The notes: generated by a model from the sequence alone, not told the origin. 64,000 bases of DNA from JAXMCK01 sp046349395 (GCA_046349395.1 JAXMCK010000006.1:496001-560000), one strand, 5' to 3'. Positions 7,745-16,491 are shown, counted from the first letter of the stretch. Numbers and translations: made by a program.

Positions 7745-9279
7745 CCGCCGAGGCCCAGCTTCTGGGCGAGGCCGATGCGCTGCAGCTTGCCGGTGGCACC
7801 CTTCGGGATCTCGGCCAGGATGACGATGCGGCGGGGCACCTTGAAGTCGGCGAGACGACCGGCGCAGTGGTCGCGCAGCTCCTGCTCGACGGCCGCCATG
7901 CCCTCGCGCAGCACGATGGCGGCGGCGACCTCCTCGCCGAGCTTGGCGTGCGGCATGGCGAAGGTGACGACCTGCTGCACGGCCGGGTGGTCCATGAGCA
8001 CCTCGTCGACCTCGAGCGGGCTCACCTTCTCGCCGCCGCGGTTGATGATCTCCTTGAGACGCCCGGTGATGCGCAGATAGCCCGCCGCGTCGAGGCGGCC
8101 CTGGTCGCCGGTACGGAACCAGCGGTGGCCGTCGGCCTCGAAGAAGGCGGACGCGTTGGCCGACGGGTTCGCCTCGTAGCCCGGCGTGACGTTGGGGCCG
8201 GAGATGACGACCTCACCCTCGGCCTCGGCGCCGAGGAACCGGCCCTCGGTGTCGGCGATACGGACCATCGGCCCGGCGGCGATGCCGACCGATCCGGCGT
8301 GGCGCGGGGCCGGGGGCAGCGGGTTCGAGGTCATCTGGTGGGTGGCCTCGGTCATGCCGTAGCTCTCGATGACCGGGGCATTGAAGGCGGCTTGGAGCGC
8401 GGTCATCACCTGCGGCGGAAGGGAGGCGGAGGACGAGCGGATGAAGCGCAGCTTCGCGTTGGCCAGCGCTTCGGGGTTGCGCTCGGCGCGGGCCAGGATC
8501 GCCTGATGCATGGTAGGGACGGCCGTGTACCAGGTGGGCCGGGCCTCCTCAAGCCAGGCGAAGAAGCGAAGGGCGTTGAAGCCGGGGCTGCACCAGATGG
8601 AAGCACCGGCCGAGAGCGAGGTCGTCACCGCCGCGATCAGGCCGTGGATGTGGAACAGCGGCATGATGTTGAGGCAGCGGTCGGCGGGGGTCAGCGCCAG
8701 GGTGGTGCGGATGTGCCGGGCGGAGGCCGCGAGGTTGCGGTGCAGCAGCGGGACGATCTTGGGGCGCGAGGTGGTGCCCGAAGTGTGGAGGACGAGAGCG
8801 ACGTCGTCCGGGCCGGCGACGCCGGGGGTAGCGGGGGCCGCGGCGGGTGCCTCGCCTTCGGGGCGCAGGGTGAAGCTGCCGGCGGGACGGTCGGGGGAGG
8901 TCACGAGCCGGAGGACGCGGGCACCGTGGCGGCGGGCGGCGTCGACGGCGGGGCCGGTCTCGTCTTCGGCGACGATGACGGCCTTTGCCCGGAGGTCGGA
9001 GAGGTAGAAGTCGAGCTCGTCCGAGCGGTAGGCGGGGTTCAGCGGGGCGGTGGTGGCGGCACCGGCGACGGTGACGAAGGCCGCCGCCATCTCGGGGCCG
9101 TTCGGCAGGACGATGGCAACCCGGTCGCCGCGGCCGATGCCCAGCGCATTGAGGTCGCCGATGACGGCGCAGGCGAGCTCGCCGAGGCCGGCGAAGGTGA
9201 GCGTCGGCCGGCCGGGTGCGAGGAGGGCCGGCGAGTCGGCCGCGTGACCGGCCAGGAGGTCGGTGAGGGTCTCTGCCAT
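7741..9279 (-). CDS. AMP-forming acyl-CoA synthetase, oxalate-CoA-ligase-like
   Basis: 512 aa member of the ANL superfamily. The AMP-binding P-loop is HTSGTTSRPKIVPL; other motifs are YGMTEATHQM, the TGD of FRTGDQGRLDAAGYLRITGRLKEIINRGGEK and the C-terminal lysine region ATGKLQR. The MPLFHIHGLIA segment resembles the AAE3/PCS60 oxalyl-CoA synthetase branch, so oxalate or another small acid is a plausible substrate. The start MAETLTD was chosen because the 55 upstream residues of the open frame are low-complexity. First gene of the operon with panE and the cupin regulator. Confidence 0.85.
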   Translation of the reverse strand: MAETLTDLLAGHAADSPALLAPGRPTLTFAGLGELACAVIGDLNALGIGRGDRVAIVLPNGPEMAAAFVTVAGAATTAPLNPAYRSDELDFYLSDLRAKAVIVAEDETGPAVDAARRHGARVLRLVTSPDRPAGSFTLRPEGEAPAAAPATPGVAGPDDVALVLHTSGTTSRPKIVPLLHRNLAASARHIRTTLALTPADRCLNIMPLFHIHGLIAAVTTSLSAGASIWCSPGFNALRFFAWLEEARPTWYTAVPTMHQAILARAERNPEALANAKLRFIRSSSASLPPQVMTALQAAFNAPVIESYGMTEATHQMTSNPLPPAPRHAGSVGIAAGPMVRIADTEGRFLGAEAEGEVVISGPNVTPGYEANPSANASAFFEADGHRWFRTGDQGRLDAAGYLRITGRLKEIINRGGEKVSPLEVDEVLMDHPAVQQVVTFAMPHAKLGEEVAAAIVLREGMAAVEQELRDHCAGRLADFKVPRRIVILAEIPKGATGKLQRIGLAQKLGLGG

Positions 9280-9395
9280 GATCGTCCCGGTGCGCCTTGT
9301 GGCCCGCCATGATGGCGGCGGAAGTGATGCCCCGCCAGAGGTGCGATCGCTCGGAAGGGTTTGGCGCAGCGGCGGCCCGGCGGTATGGGCGAGGC

Positions 9396-9887
9396 ATGAC
9401 CGAGCATCATCTGGCCCAGCTGAACATCGCCCGCTTGCGCGCACCGCTCGAGGATCCCTCGATGGCGGAGTTCGCGCAGAACCTCGCCCGCATCAACGGC
9501 CTCGGCGACACGAGCCCGGGATTCGTCTGGCGGCTCCAGGACGAGTCGGGCGACGCCACCGGCCTCGAGCAGCCCTTCGGCGACGGCGTCATCGTCAACC
9601 TGACCGTCTGGGCGGACGTCGAGAGCCTGCGGCGGTTCACCTACAAGTCGGAGCATGCGGGCTTCGTTCGCCGCCGCGGGGCCTGGTTCGTCCCGCTGGA
9701 CGGGCCGCATCTGGTGCTGTGGTGGATTCCGGCGGGGCACCTGCCGACGCTGAGCGAGGCCAAGGAGCGGTTGGATCGACTGGCGACCGAGGGGCCCTGC
9801 CCGGAGGCCTTCCTGTTCGCTCGTGCCTTCGATCCGGCGGGCACACCACTCCGACGTGGTGCCGCGACGATCGAACGGTCGGCATGA
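9396..9887 (+). CDS. DUF3291 domain protein
   Basis: 163 aa, of a family with no established reaction. Typical family segments are HLAQLNIARLRAPL at the N-terminus and VNLTVWADVESLRRFTYKSEHAGFVRRR; the family fold is a dimeric alpha-beta barrel like that of heme-degrading or Dabb proteins. The ATG at 9396 is preferred to an upstream in-frame ATG at 9297. Its stop overlaps the start of the Nudix gene (ATGA), so the two are likely co-transcribed. It is divergent from the acyl-CoA ligase. Confidence 0.75.
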   Translation: MTEHHLAQLNIARLRAPLEDPSMAEFAQNLARINGLGDTSPGFVWRLQDESGDATGLEQPFGDGVIVNLTVWADVESLRRFTYKSEHAGFVRRRGAWFVPLDGPHLVLWWIPAGHLPTLSEAKERLDRLATEGPCPEAFLFARAFDPAGTPLRRGAATIERSA

Positions 9888-10441
9888 CGGCCGAGGACGA
9901 TCCCGACATCGCGACCACCGGAAGCCGGGTGGTCTACGAGAACCGTTGGATGCGGGTGCGCGAGGACACGATCCGGCGGCGGAACGGGGCCACGGGCATC
10001 TACGGCGTTGTCGAGAAGCCGAACTTCGTCGTTGTCGCGCCGCTCGACGAGAAGGGCCGGCTGCACCTCGTGCAGCAGTACCGCTACCCGGTGAAAGGGC
10101 GGTACTGGGAGTTTCCGCAAGGGGCGTGGGAGCAGAGCCCGGACGCCGATCCGGCCGTGGTCGCGCGGGACGAACTTCGGGCGGAGACGGGACTGGGTGC
10201 GAGGGATCTCGTCTGCGCCGGGCACCTGTTCCAGGGCTACGGCTTCTCGACCCAGGGCTACCACGTCTTCCTGGCGACCGGGCTTTATGCCGAGACGGCC
10301 GAGCGGGATGCGGAGGAGCAGGACCTCGTGTCCGCGGCGTTCGATCTGGCCGAAGTCGAGCGGATGCTCCGCGACGGCCTGATCAAGGATGGCAACACGG
10401 CGGCGGCCTTCGGCCTGCTGCGGCTGAAGGGACTATTGTAG
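9884..10441 (+). CDS. Nudix hydrolase with divergent Nudix box
   Basis: 185 aa. The fold resembles ADP-ribose pyrophosphatase-type Nudix enzymes, which cleave nucleoside diphosphates linked to another moiety: KPNFVVVAPLDEKGRLHLVQQYRYPVKGRYWEFPQGAWE, then FSTQGYHVFLATGL. The Nudix box reads GAWEQSP...RDELRAETGLG: two residues longer than the consensus, with D for the usual R of REU and A for the first E of EE. Metal binding may therefore be altered. It overlaps DUF3291 by 4 bases, and its 3' end overlaps the convergent phosphotransferase by 9 bases. Confidence 0.83.
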   Translation: MTAEDDPDIATTGSRVVYENRWMRVREDTIRRRNGATGIYGVVEKPNFVVVAPLDEKGRLHLVQQYRYPVKGRYWEFPQGAWEQSPDADPAVVARDELRAETGLGARDLVCAGHLFQGYGFSTQGYHVFLATGLYAETAERDAEEQDLVSAAFDLAEVERMLRDGLIKDGNTAAAFGLLRLKGLL

Positions 10442-11350
10442 CAGGCGAAGCCGACCGAGCGACCAGCGCAGCCAGTCGAGGTCTTCGGCCAGGGTTCGGC
10501 CGCAGGACTTCACGTCGGGCGGCGTGCCGGCGCGGTAGGCGAGGAAGCCGATGCTGCAGGCGGCGTTGCCGAGGCGGATGCGCTCACGGTCGAGGCGACG
10601 GCCGAGGCTGGTCTCGTAGACGTCGAGGGCCGCCTCCAGCAGGGCCTCCTCGGTATCGATCGACAGCACGAAGTAGCGGAAATCCTGGTGGCGGTCGGCG
10701 CAGGCGGCACCGCCATAGTCGAAGATGCCGGCGATATCCTGGCCATCCGGGGTGAGGACGAGGTTGTGCAGGCCGAGATCACCGTGGAGGAGCACGTCGT
10801 CGGCCTCGGGCGTGGCGGCCTCGTAGCGGCGGAGAACGAGGTCCATCGAGGCCAACAGGGCCGGGTCATCGACGACTTGCGGCAGGGTCTCCCACAAGCG
10901 CGCGGTGGGCTCGGGCCAGGGGAGGCGATCGGGGAGCCAGCCGGCCAGCTCCGCCGGGGTGGCGCAGGCGTGCTGCTCGGCGAGAATTCCGCCGAGGCTG
11001 CGGCCGAGCCGGCGGGCCAGGGCAGGATCGGCGCCGATGCGCTCGTAGAGGACGAAGGGATCGTAGCGACCCGGCACCAGGGCACGTACCTGCCAGCCGG
11101 ACTCGTGGTTGTGGACCACGCGCGGCGCACGGAAGGAGCAGCGTGCCGCCAACAGGTCGAGGATGCGGCGCTCGACAGCGAGGCGGGCAGCACTCTCGGG
11201 TGTCATCGGGAACCAGGCCATGAGATCGCCTGGCAGCGTCAGGGCCCGGCGGTCGTCGCGTTGCTCCAGGACCGCCGTCCCCCGGTCGACCGAGAAACCT
11301 GCGGCGACGAGCAGATCGCAGGCTGTGTCGCGATCCAGGCCGGTGGTCAT
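10433..11350 (-). CDS. phosphotransferase of the APH family
   Basis: 305 aa with an aminoglycoside-phosphotransferase/choline-kinase fold. The catalytic loop HGDLGLHNLVL and the metal-binding D in GIFDYGGAACADRHQDF are both present, so kinase activity is expected. The substrate cannot be told; members phosphorylate small hydroxylated molecules and are not necessarily resistance enzymes. It lies 18 bases after marR and is probably the third gene of the Acg-oxidoreductase/marR operon. Confidence 0.8.
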   Translation of the reverse strand: MTTGLDRDTACDLLVAAGFSVDRGTAVLEQRDDRRALTLPGDLMAWFPMTPESAARLAVERRILDLLAARCSFRAPRVVHNHESGWQVRALVPGRYDPFVLYERIGADPALARRLGRSLGGILAEQHACATPAELAGWLPDRLPWPEPTARLWETLPQVVDDPALLASMDLVLRRYEAATPEADDVLLHGDLGLHNLVLTPDGQDIAGIFDYGGAACADRHQDFRYFVLSIDTEEALLEAALDVYETSLGRRLDRERIRLGNAACSIGFLAYRAGTPPDVKSCGRTLAEDLDWLRWSLGRLRLLQ

Positions 11351-11368
11351 GGCGCACCCCTCTTCCGC

Positions 11369-11845
11369 TCAGTCCGGATCGCGGTGCGAGTCGAGGTACA
11401 GGCGGAGGCGGTCGAGCAGGGCGATCAGGGTGTCGAGATCGGCTTCGGTCCACTCGGCGAAGAGGCCGTCGAACGCGGCGACGAGGCGGGTGCGGGCGGC
11501 GGCGTGGGCGGCGAGGCCCGCTTCGGTGATCCGGAGGTGGCGGACGCGGCCGTCCTTCGCGTCCGGCGTGATGGCGAGGAAGCCCTTGTCGGCGAGCTTC
11601 TGCACGGTCTTCGTCACGCCCGGCTGCGGCTGCTGGAAGGCCGCCGCCACGCCGCCGACGGTCTTCGACTCGTGCGGCCGGTGCGAGAAGTGGTTCAGCA
11701 TGACGAACTGCGGCATCGGCAGGTCGGTGCCGTCGAGGCGCCGGTTCGCCTGCGTCATCGCCAGCTGGTCGACGATCCCGATCCAGTTCAGGGCCCGGAA
11801 CCGCTTGTCGTCGGCCCCGAGGGGCGTGTCGCGTTCGCCCGCCAT
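11369..11845 (-). CDS. MarR-family transcriptional regulator
   Basis: 158 aa winged-helix dimer of the MarR type; the DNA-binding region includes GGVAAAFQQPQPGVTKTVQKLADKGFL and the wing DGRVRHLRITEAG. MarR proteins repress their own operon and are released by phenolic or oxidising ligands. It starts 2 bases after the stop of the Acg-type oxidoreductase. A 34-bp symmetrical element at that operon's promoter (13017-13050) is the obvious candidate operator. Confidence 0.88.
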   Translation of the reverse strand: MAGERDTPLGADDKRFRALNWIGIVDQLAMTQANRRLDGTDLPMPQFVMLNHFSHRPHESKTVGGVAAAFQQPQPGVTKTVQKLADKGFLAITPDAKDGRVRHLRITEAGLAAHAAARTRLVAAFDGLFAEWTEADLDTLIALLDRLRLYLDSHRDPD

Positions 11846-11847
11846 GC

Positions 11848-13002
11848 TCAGCCGCGGAGGATGTCTGCGAGCGGACGGCGGGGCGACGGGTCGGGGCTCG
11901 GCGCATAGCCCATGCGGAAGAGCATCTGCACACGGCCCTCGGCGGGTACGCCCACGAAGTCCAGGAACGTGCGCTGGCTGGCGGCCATCTCGGGATATTC
12001 CTGCAGCAGCTGGCTCACCGGGTGCATGCCGAGGTCCACTCCCGTGGCGGCGAGGTTGAGGCGCACATAGGCCCGGCCGGCGTCGACCTCGGCAACGCGG
12101 TCCGCGCGGTCGGCGAGGATCCAGCCGAAGGCCATCGAGCTTCCCATGTAGCCCAGCGCGTAGTCGAGTCCGCCCTGGTGCGCCAGGGTGCCCGGGGTCA
12201 TCGCCTTGTCGCGGGTCATGAGCCCGGCCTGGCGGGCGAACCAGAAGAAGGGTCCGTGCAGGTCGATACCGTCGCGGTGGGCGGCGATCTCGGCGGCACC
12301 GATGCGCGTGCGGTCGACACTCTCGGCCAGCGTGCGGGGGGTCGCCATCTCGATCCGCATGGCTTCTGCGGTCAGCTCGCGCAGGCGGGCCACGCGGTCC
12401 GGTGCCGATTCCAGGCGCAGAATCTGGCCGGCGGGCAGGGTCACCGCGGCGAGGACCGCGAGATGGTCCGGCAGGACGGGTCGTTCGGTGTCGTACGGCT
12501 CCTTGTTGCTGCGGCGGGCCAGGATGTGTCTGTGGAGCGGGTCGGGGGCAGTGCTCGCAGGGACGAGCGTGACCGTCGCGACGCGCTGCTCCGTCAGCCC
12601 GTCGGCACCCATAGGGCCGTCCGGGAAATAGTCGATGTCGGCCTGCAGCCCGCGAGCGCCGGCGGCGAGGGCCAATAACTCCAGGAAGCAGCCGTGGCCG
12701 ATGAGAATCTGGCGGCCGAACGGGTCGGTCTCGGGCAGGAGCCGCGTGCGGTCGACATAAAGGTCGATCCGGTCGGGCCCGGACAGATCGACGAGCCAGG
12801 GCTGCATGTTGTGCGGGTTTGGGGCCAGGATCGCGTGGGCCAGGGCCCAGCGGCGGGAGTCGGGCTCATCGCCAGGGCCCTCCCACGCCTCGATCGCCGC
12901 CGCAGGCATGCCGTCACAACGGGCGAGGCCTACGCCGCCGGCAGCCAGGATGACGCCCGTGCTGCCGAGGACACGGATGAAACGGCGACGCGAAGGGTTC
13001 AT
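11848..13002 (-). CDS. Tat-exported Acg-family nitroreductase-like oxidoreductase
   Basis: 384 aa. A twin-arginine signal (SRRRFIRVLGSTGVILAAGG) precedes a nitroreductase-fold FMN protein of the Acg type (NPHNMQPWLVDL near the N-terminus; ARRSNKEPYDTERPVLPDH in the middle; VGVPAEGRVQMLFRMGYA near the C-terminus). Acg proteins look like a fused double nitroreductase and may sequester FMN. The start MNPSRRRF (GGGAG six bases upstream) is preferred over an ATG at 13059 because that one lies within the operator. First gene of the operon with marR and the phosphotransferase; expected to be derepressed by the MarR ligand. Confidence 0.82.
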   Translation of the reverse strand: MNPSRRRFIRVLGSTGVILAAGGVGLARCDGMPAAAIEAWEGPGDEPDSRRWALAHAILAPNPHNMQPWLVDLSGPDRIDLYVDRTRLLPETDPFGRQILIGHGCFLELLALAAGARGLQADIDYFPDGPMGADGLTEQRVATVTLVPASTAPDPLHRHILARRSNKEPYDTERPVLPDHLAVLAAVTLPAGQILRLESAPDRVARLRELTAEAMRIEMATPRTLAESVDRTRIGAAEIAAHRDGIDLHGPFFWFARQAGLMTRDKAMTPGTLAHQGGLDYALGYMGSSMAFGWILADRADRVAEVDAGRAYVRLNLAATGVDLGMHPVSQLLQEYPEMAASQRTFLDFVGVPAEGRVQMLFRMGYAPSPDPSPRRPLADILRG

Positions 13003-13016
13003 GATCACTCCCGAAG

Positions 13017-13050
13017 CATTCCTCGGAATGTAATTACATTCTAAGGAATG
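13017..13050. promoter_or_regulatory. 34-bp MarR-type operator palindrome
   Basis: A nested palindrome. The perfect 16-bp core GAATGTAATTACATTC (13026-13041) is flanked after 2-nt gaps by perfect 7-bp outer arms, CATTCCT (13017-13023) and AGGAATG (13044-13050). It ends 15 bases upstream of the Acg-type gene and covers its probable -10. Two-tier symmetry suggests one strong dimer site or two overlapping sites for the MarR protein of this operon. Confidence 0.8.
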
Positions 13051-13059
13051 TTTCTGCAA
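13031..13059 (-). promoter_or_regulatory. probable sigma-70 promoter of the Acg-marR operon
   Basis: On the minus strand, TTGCAG (complement of 13054-13059) is followed after 17 bases by TAATTA (complement of 13031-13036). The -10 coincides with the centre of the palindrome, so a bound MarR dimer would block it. Confidence 0.5.
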
Positions 13060-13109
13060 GCGACCTTATGCCGGGTGCGGACGCCTCTGCGGAGTGGGGC
13101 GTGCCGGCA

Positions 13110-13583
13110 TCACCCGCGTTGCGCGGCCTCGATGGTGGCGATGTCGATCTTCTTCATCGGCATCATGGCGTCCCAGACCCGCTTGGCGGCAGGGCCGCCG
13201 GCGGCGATCGACTCCATCAGGACGCGGGGCGTGATCTGCCAGTTGATCCCCCAGCGGTCCTTGCACCAACCGCACTCGCTCTCCTGGCCGCCATTGCCGA
13301 CGATGGCGTTCCAGTAGCGGTCGGTCTCCGCCTGGTCCTCGGTCGAGATCTGGAACGAGAAGGCCTCGCTGTGCTTGAACTGCGGGCCGCCGTTGAGGCC
13401 GATGCAGGGGACGCCGCCGACGGTGAACTCGACGACCAGCACGTCGCCTTCCTTGCCGGCCGGATAGTCGCCGGGGGCGCGGTAGACGGCACCGACCGCG
13501 CTGTCGGGAAAGGTCTCCGCGTAGAAGCGGGCGGCCGCCTCGGCTTCCTTGTCGTACCAGATGCAGACCGTGTTCTTGTTCAT
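13110..13583 (-). CDS. VOC-superfamily PhnB-like protein
   Basis: 157 aa. Matches the 3-demethylubiquinone methyltransferase-like/PhnB glyoxalase-fold family: NTVCIWYDKEAEAAARFYAETFPDS at the start, GGPQFKHSEAFSFQISTEDQAETDRYWNAIVGNGG in the middle and CGWCKDRWGINWQITPRVL near the end. No specific reaction is established for most members. It stands alone between the MarR operon promoter and the polyamine-type ABC operon. Confidence 0.82.
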   Translation of the reverse strand: MNKNTVCIWYDKEAEAAARFYAETFPDSAVGAVYRAPGDYPAGKEGDVLVVEFTVGGVPCIGLNGGPQFKHSEAFSFQISTEDQAETDRYWNAIVGNGGQESECGWCKDRWGINWQITPRVLMESIAAGGPAAKRVWDAMMPMKKIDIATIEAAQRG

Positions 13584-13698
13584 GGCGTGCTCCCTTGGCT
13601 GCGCGTGCGAGATTCTGTCCTTCTACAGCATCCGGTCGATTCCGGAACCGCCGATTAGCCGTCGCAGCTCATGGCGGCCGTGCCGAGCGGCTCGCCGC

Positions 13699-14529
13699 CT
13701 AGGAAGGCTCCGCCGCCGCCAGCTCCTCGTTCGCCTTCCGGCGCAGGCGCTCGGCCAGCATCACGAGCACGAGGCCGGGGATGAAGACCACCGTGGCCAT
13801 GGCCGGGTAGAGGGGACTCGAGCCGGTGGCGATGCCGCTGAAGACGAAGGTGGGGAGCGTGCGGGTCGTGCCGGCGAGGGAATAGGTCAGGTAGAAGTTT
13901 CCCCAGCTCAACAGGAAGGCGAAGATCGCGGCCGAGAAGATGCCGGGCCAGAGGAGGGGGATGGTGACCCAGCGATAGACTTCGAAGGTGGTGGCACCGC
14001 AGTCGCGGGCGGCGTCTTCGAGGGTGGGATCGAAGCTCATCACCTGGACGGCGACGACGATCATGGCGAAGGGCGTGATGTAGACGATGTGGCCGATGAT
14101 GGCGGTGGCGAGACCGGTGCCGAAGTCGAGCCAGCGGCCGAGCACCGAGAACCACAAGAGCAGGATCACGCCGAGGAGGAGCTGGGGGAAGGCGAGCGGT
14201 GCGGCGGCGACGCCGAGGAAGCCCGTCTTGAAGCGGAAGCGGTAGCGGACGGCGACGATGGCGGCCGCCGTGCCGATGGCGGTGGCGACCAGCATGGCGA
14301 CGACGGCGATGAGGGTGGAGTTGAAGAGCGCGGTAGCGGCGGCGGAGCTCTGGAAGAGAGCGCCGTACCACTGCAGGGAGATGCCGTCGAAGGGGAGTGT
14401 GAGGAAGCGGCCCTGCTGCAGGGAGAAGGCCATCAGGGTGAAGATCGGCAGGTAGAAGAAGACGAGGATGAGGGCGACCGAGCCGTAGAGGACGAGGTCG
14501 ACGAGGGTGCGCTCCAGGCGGTCGTTCAC
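13699..14529 (-). CDS. spermidine/putrescine-type ABC permease, PotC-like
   Basis: 276 aa inner-membrane protein with about six hydrophobic helices and the EAA-type loop AARDCGATTFEVYRWVTIPLLWPGI that contacts the ATPase. The GTG start overlaps the stop of the preceding permease (GTGA). Last of four genes for a polyamine- or other small-cation-type importer (binding protein, ATPase, PotB-like, PotC-like), all tightly coupled on the minus strand. Confidence 0.87.
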   Translation of the reverse strand: MNDRLERTLVDLVLYGSVALILVFFYLPIFTLMAFSLQQGRFLTLPFDGISLQWYGALFQSSAAATALFNSTLIAVVAMLVATAIGTAAAIVAVRYRFRFKTGFLGVAAAPLAFPQLLLGVILLLWFSVLGRWLDFGTGLATAIIGHIVYITPFAMIVVAVQVMSFDPTLEDAARDCGATTFEVYRWVTIPLLWPGIFSAAIFAFLLSWGNFYLTYSLAGTTRTLPTFVFSGIATGSSPLYPAMATVVFIPGLVLVMLAERLRRKANEELAAAEPS

Positions 14530-15404
14530 GTCGGCAGGGTCCGGCGGTCGCGGAGCGGGTAGATGCGCTCGAAGACGAGGACGCAGACGACGGCGGTGAC
14601 CATCAAGAGCAGCGTCAGGGCGGCACCGAGCGGCCAGTTCACGCGGGTCTCGAAGGTCTGGCGGATGAGGTCGGCCATCATCGGCGACTTGCCGCCGCCC
14701 AGCACCTTGGGCTCGAGGAAGACGCCGACGGCCAGCATGAAGACGAGGACCGCACCGGCCCAGATGCCGGGGCGGCATAAGGGCAGCGTGACCTCCCAGA
14801 AGGCGCGCAGCTTGCCGGCACCGGCGTCGTAGGCGGCGAGGATGAGCGAGCGGTCGATCGAGGCGACCGAGAGGTAGATCGTGAAGATGGTGAAGGCCGA
14901 GAGATTGTAGACCATGCCGAGCAGCGTGGCCCAGTCGGTGAAGAGGAAGGAGACGGTCTCGGGCGGGAAGCCCAGCTTCTGCAGGAGGAAGTTGGCGGCA
15001 CCGTTGCGATCGAGCAGGAGGACCCAGCCGAAGGTCTTGAGCGTCGCATCGGTCAGGAAGGCGAAGGTGATGAGCACCTTCACATGGCCGCTGACACTTT
15101 CGAGGCGGGTCGCCAGGGCGTAGGCGACGGGCAGGCTGATCAGGATGCAGATGACGGTACAGGCGACCGCCATGACGAGGGTGTGGCCGAGGATCGTCCA
15201 GAAGTGAGGCTTGGTGAAGATCTCGGTCCAGACGTCGAGGCTCCAGGTCCAGGTGAGCTGGTAGTTCTTCGTCCGCTGGAAGGTCAGCACGAAGGTCATC
15301 ACCAGCGGGGCCAGGAAGAAGAGCGCCTGGAGCAGGAGGACGGGGAGCGCCTTGCCGAAAAGGGCCGGCTCGTCCCAGCGGCGGGCGACGGTCTCCGGCG
15401 TCAT
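14526..15404 (-). CDS. spermidine/putrescine-type ABC permease, PotB-like
   Basis: 292 aa integral membrane protein. The N-terminal LLQALFFLAPLVMTFVLTF helix is followed by five further helices, and the coupling loop is AAYDAGAGKLRAFWEVTLPLCRPGI. LEPKVLGGGKSPMMADLI is a typical PotB/PotH segment. The ATG overlaps the ATPase stop by 4 bases. Forms the channel with the downstream PotC-like subunit. Confidence 0.87.
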   Translation of the reverse strand: MTPETVARRWDEPALFGKALPVLLLQALFFLAPLVMTFVLTFQRTKNYQLTWTWSLDVWTEIFTKPHFWTILGHTLVMAVACTVICILISLPVAYALATRLESVSGHVKVLITFAFLTDATLKTFGWVLLLDRNGAANFLLQKLGFPPETVSFLFTDWATLLGMVYNLSAFTIFTIYLSVASIDRSLILAAYDAGAGKLRAFWEVTLPLCRPGIWAGAVLVFMLAVGVFLEPKVLGGGKSPMMADLIRQTFETRVNWPLGAALTLLLMVTAVVCVLVFERIYPLRDRRTLPT

Positions 15405-16489
15405 GCCCGTTCCTGGAAGAGGTAGATGTCGCGCTTGTCGAAGCCGACCGGGAGGCGATCGCCGATGCCGGCGGGGGGCGTGGAACTGCCGGGGGTCTCG
15501 AAGACGACGGGTGTGCCGGAAGCGGTGGCCGCACGGAACTGGACGGTGCCGCCTTTCGAGAACGTCTCCTCCACCGTGACGTCGAGGCGGGCCGTGCCGG
15601 CGTTGGGATGGAGGGATTCGGGGCGGATCATCAGCTTCGCCGGGCCGGGGCGTAGGCCGGGCATGGCAAGCGATGCCGGGATCAGGCCGTCGGGGTCGGC
15701 GATGTCGGGCGAGCGGTAGCGCGCACCCGCGGCCGTGACGTCGGTGACCTCGACCTCGAACAGGTTGGTGTCGCCGATGAAGCCGGCGACGAAGCTGTCG
15801 GCCGGGCGGTAGTAGATGTCCTCGGGCCGGCCGATCTGCAGCGCCTCGCCGCCGCGCATGACGCAGATCCGGTCGGCCAGCATCATGGCCTCCTCCAGAT
15901 CGTGCGTGACGTGGACGAAGGTGACGCCGACGCTGCGGTGCAGGCGCTTCAGCTCGGCCTGGAGCACCTTCTTCAGCTTCACGTCGAGGGCGCTCAACGG
16001 CTCGTCGAGGAGCAGCAGCGCCGGGGCGGAGATCATCGAGCGGGCCAGCGCCACGCGCTGCTGCTCGCCGCCCGACAGCTGGCGCGGGAAGCGGGCCAGA
16101 TATTCGGGGCGGAGATGCATGAGATCGGCCATGCGGCGGACCTCGGGCTCGATCTCGGACGGCGGGCGCTGCCGCAGCTTGAGCGGGAAGCCGATGTTCT
16201 CGGCGACGGTCATGTGCGGGAAGAGGGCCAGGCGCTGGAACACCATGCTGGTCGGCCGCCGACCCGGCGGCACGCCCAGCATGGGCTTGCCCTCGATCGC
16301 GATGCTGCCGGAGGTGGGATCCTCGAAGCCGGCGATCTGCTTCAGGAGCGTGGTCTTGCCACAACCCGAGGGGCCGACGAGCGCCACGAACTCGCCCCGG
16401 GCGACGGAGAGCGAGACACCCTTCAGCGCCTGATGGTTGCCGTAGCGCTTCTCGACGCCCTGGACCTCGAGGATGGCGTCGCTGGCCAC
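15401..16489 (-). CDS. polyamine-type ABC transporter ATPase, PotA-like
   Basis: 362 aa. Walker A GPSGCGKTT, Q-loop VFQRLALFPHM, signature LSGGEQQR, Walker B LLLLDEPLSALD and H-loop HVTHDLEEAM are all intact. A C-terminal TOBE-type regulatory domain (about 245-362) includes PAKLMIRPESLH. The GTG start two bases after the binding-protein stop is chosen; an ATG 99 bases further upstream would overlap that gene and adds no family sequence. Energises the two permeases that follow. Confidence 0.88.
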   Translation of the reverse strand: MASDAILEVQGVEKRYGNHQALKGVSLSVARGEFVALVGPSGCGKTTLLKQIAGFEDPTSGSIAIEGKPMLGVPPGRRPTSMVFQRLALFPHMTVAENIGFPLKLRQRPPSEIEPEVRRMADLMHLRPEYLARFPRQLSGGEQQRVALARSMISAPALLLLDEPLSALDVKLKKVLQAELKRLHRSVGVTFVHVTHDLEEAMMLADRICVMRGGEALQIGRPEDIYYRPADSFVAGFIGDTNLFEVEVTDVTAAGARYRSPDIADPDGLIPASLAMPGLRPGPAKLMIRPESLHPNAGTARLDVTVEETFSKGGTVQFRAATASGTPVVFETPGSSTPPAGIGDRLPVGFDKRDIYLFQERA

Positions 16490-16491
16490 CC

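Noticed and set aside
6695..9312. Long plus-strand open frames opposite panE and the acyl-CoA ligase
   Set aside because: Low-complexity Gly/Arg/Asp-rich translations typical of the antisense of GC-rich genes; the minus strand carries recognisable enzymes.
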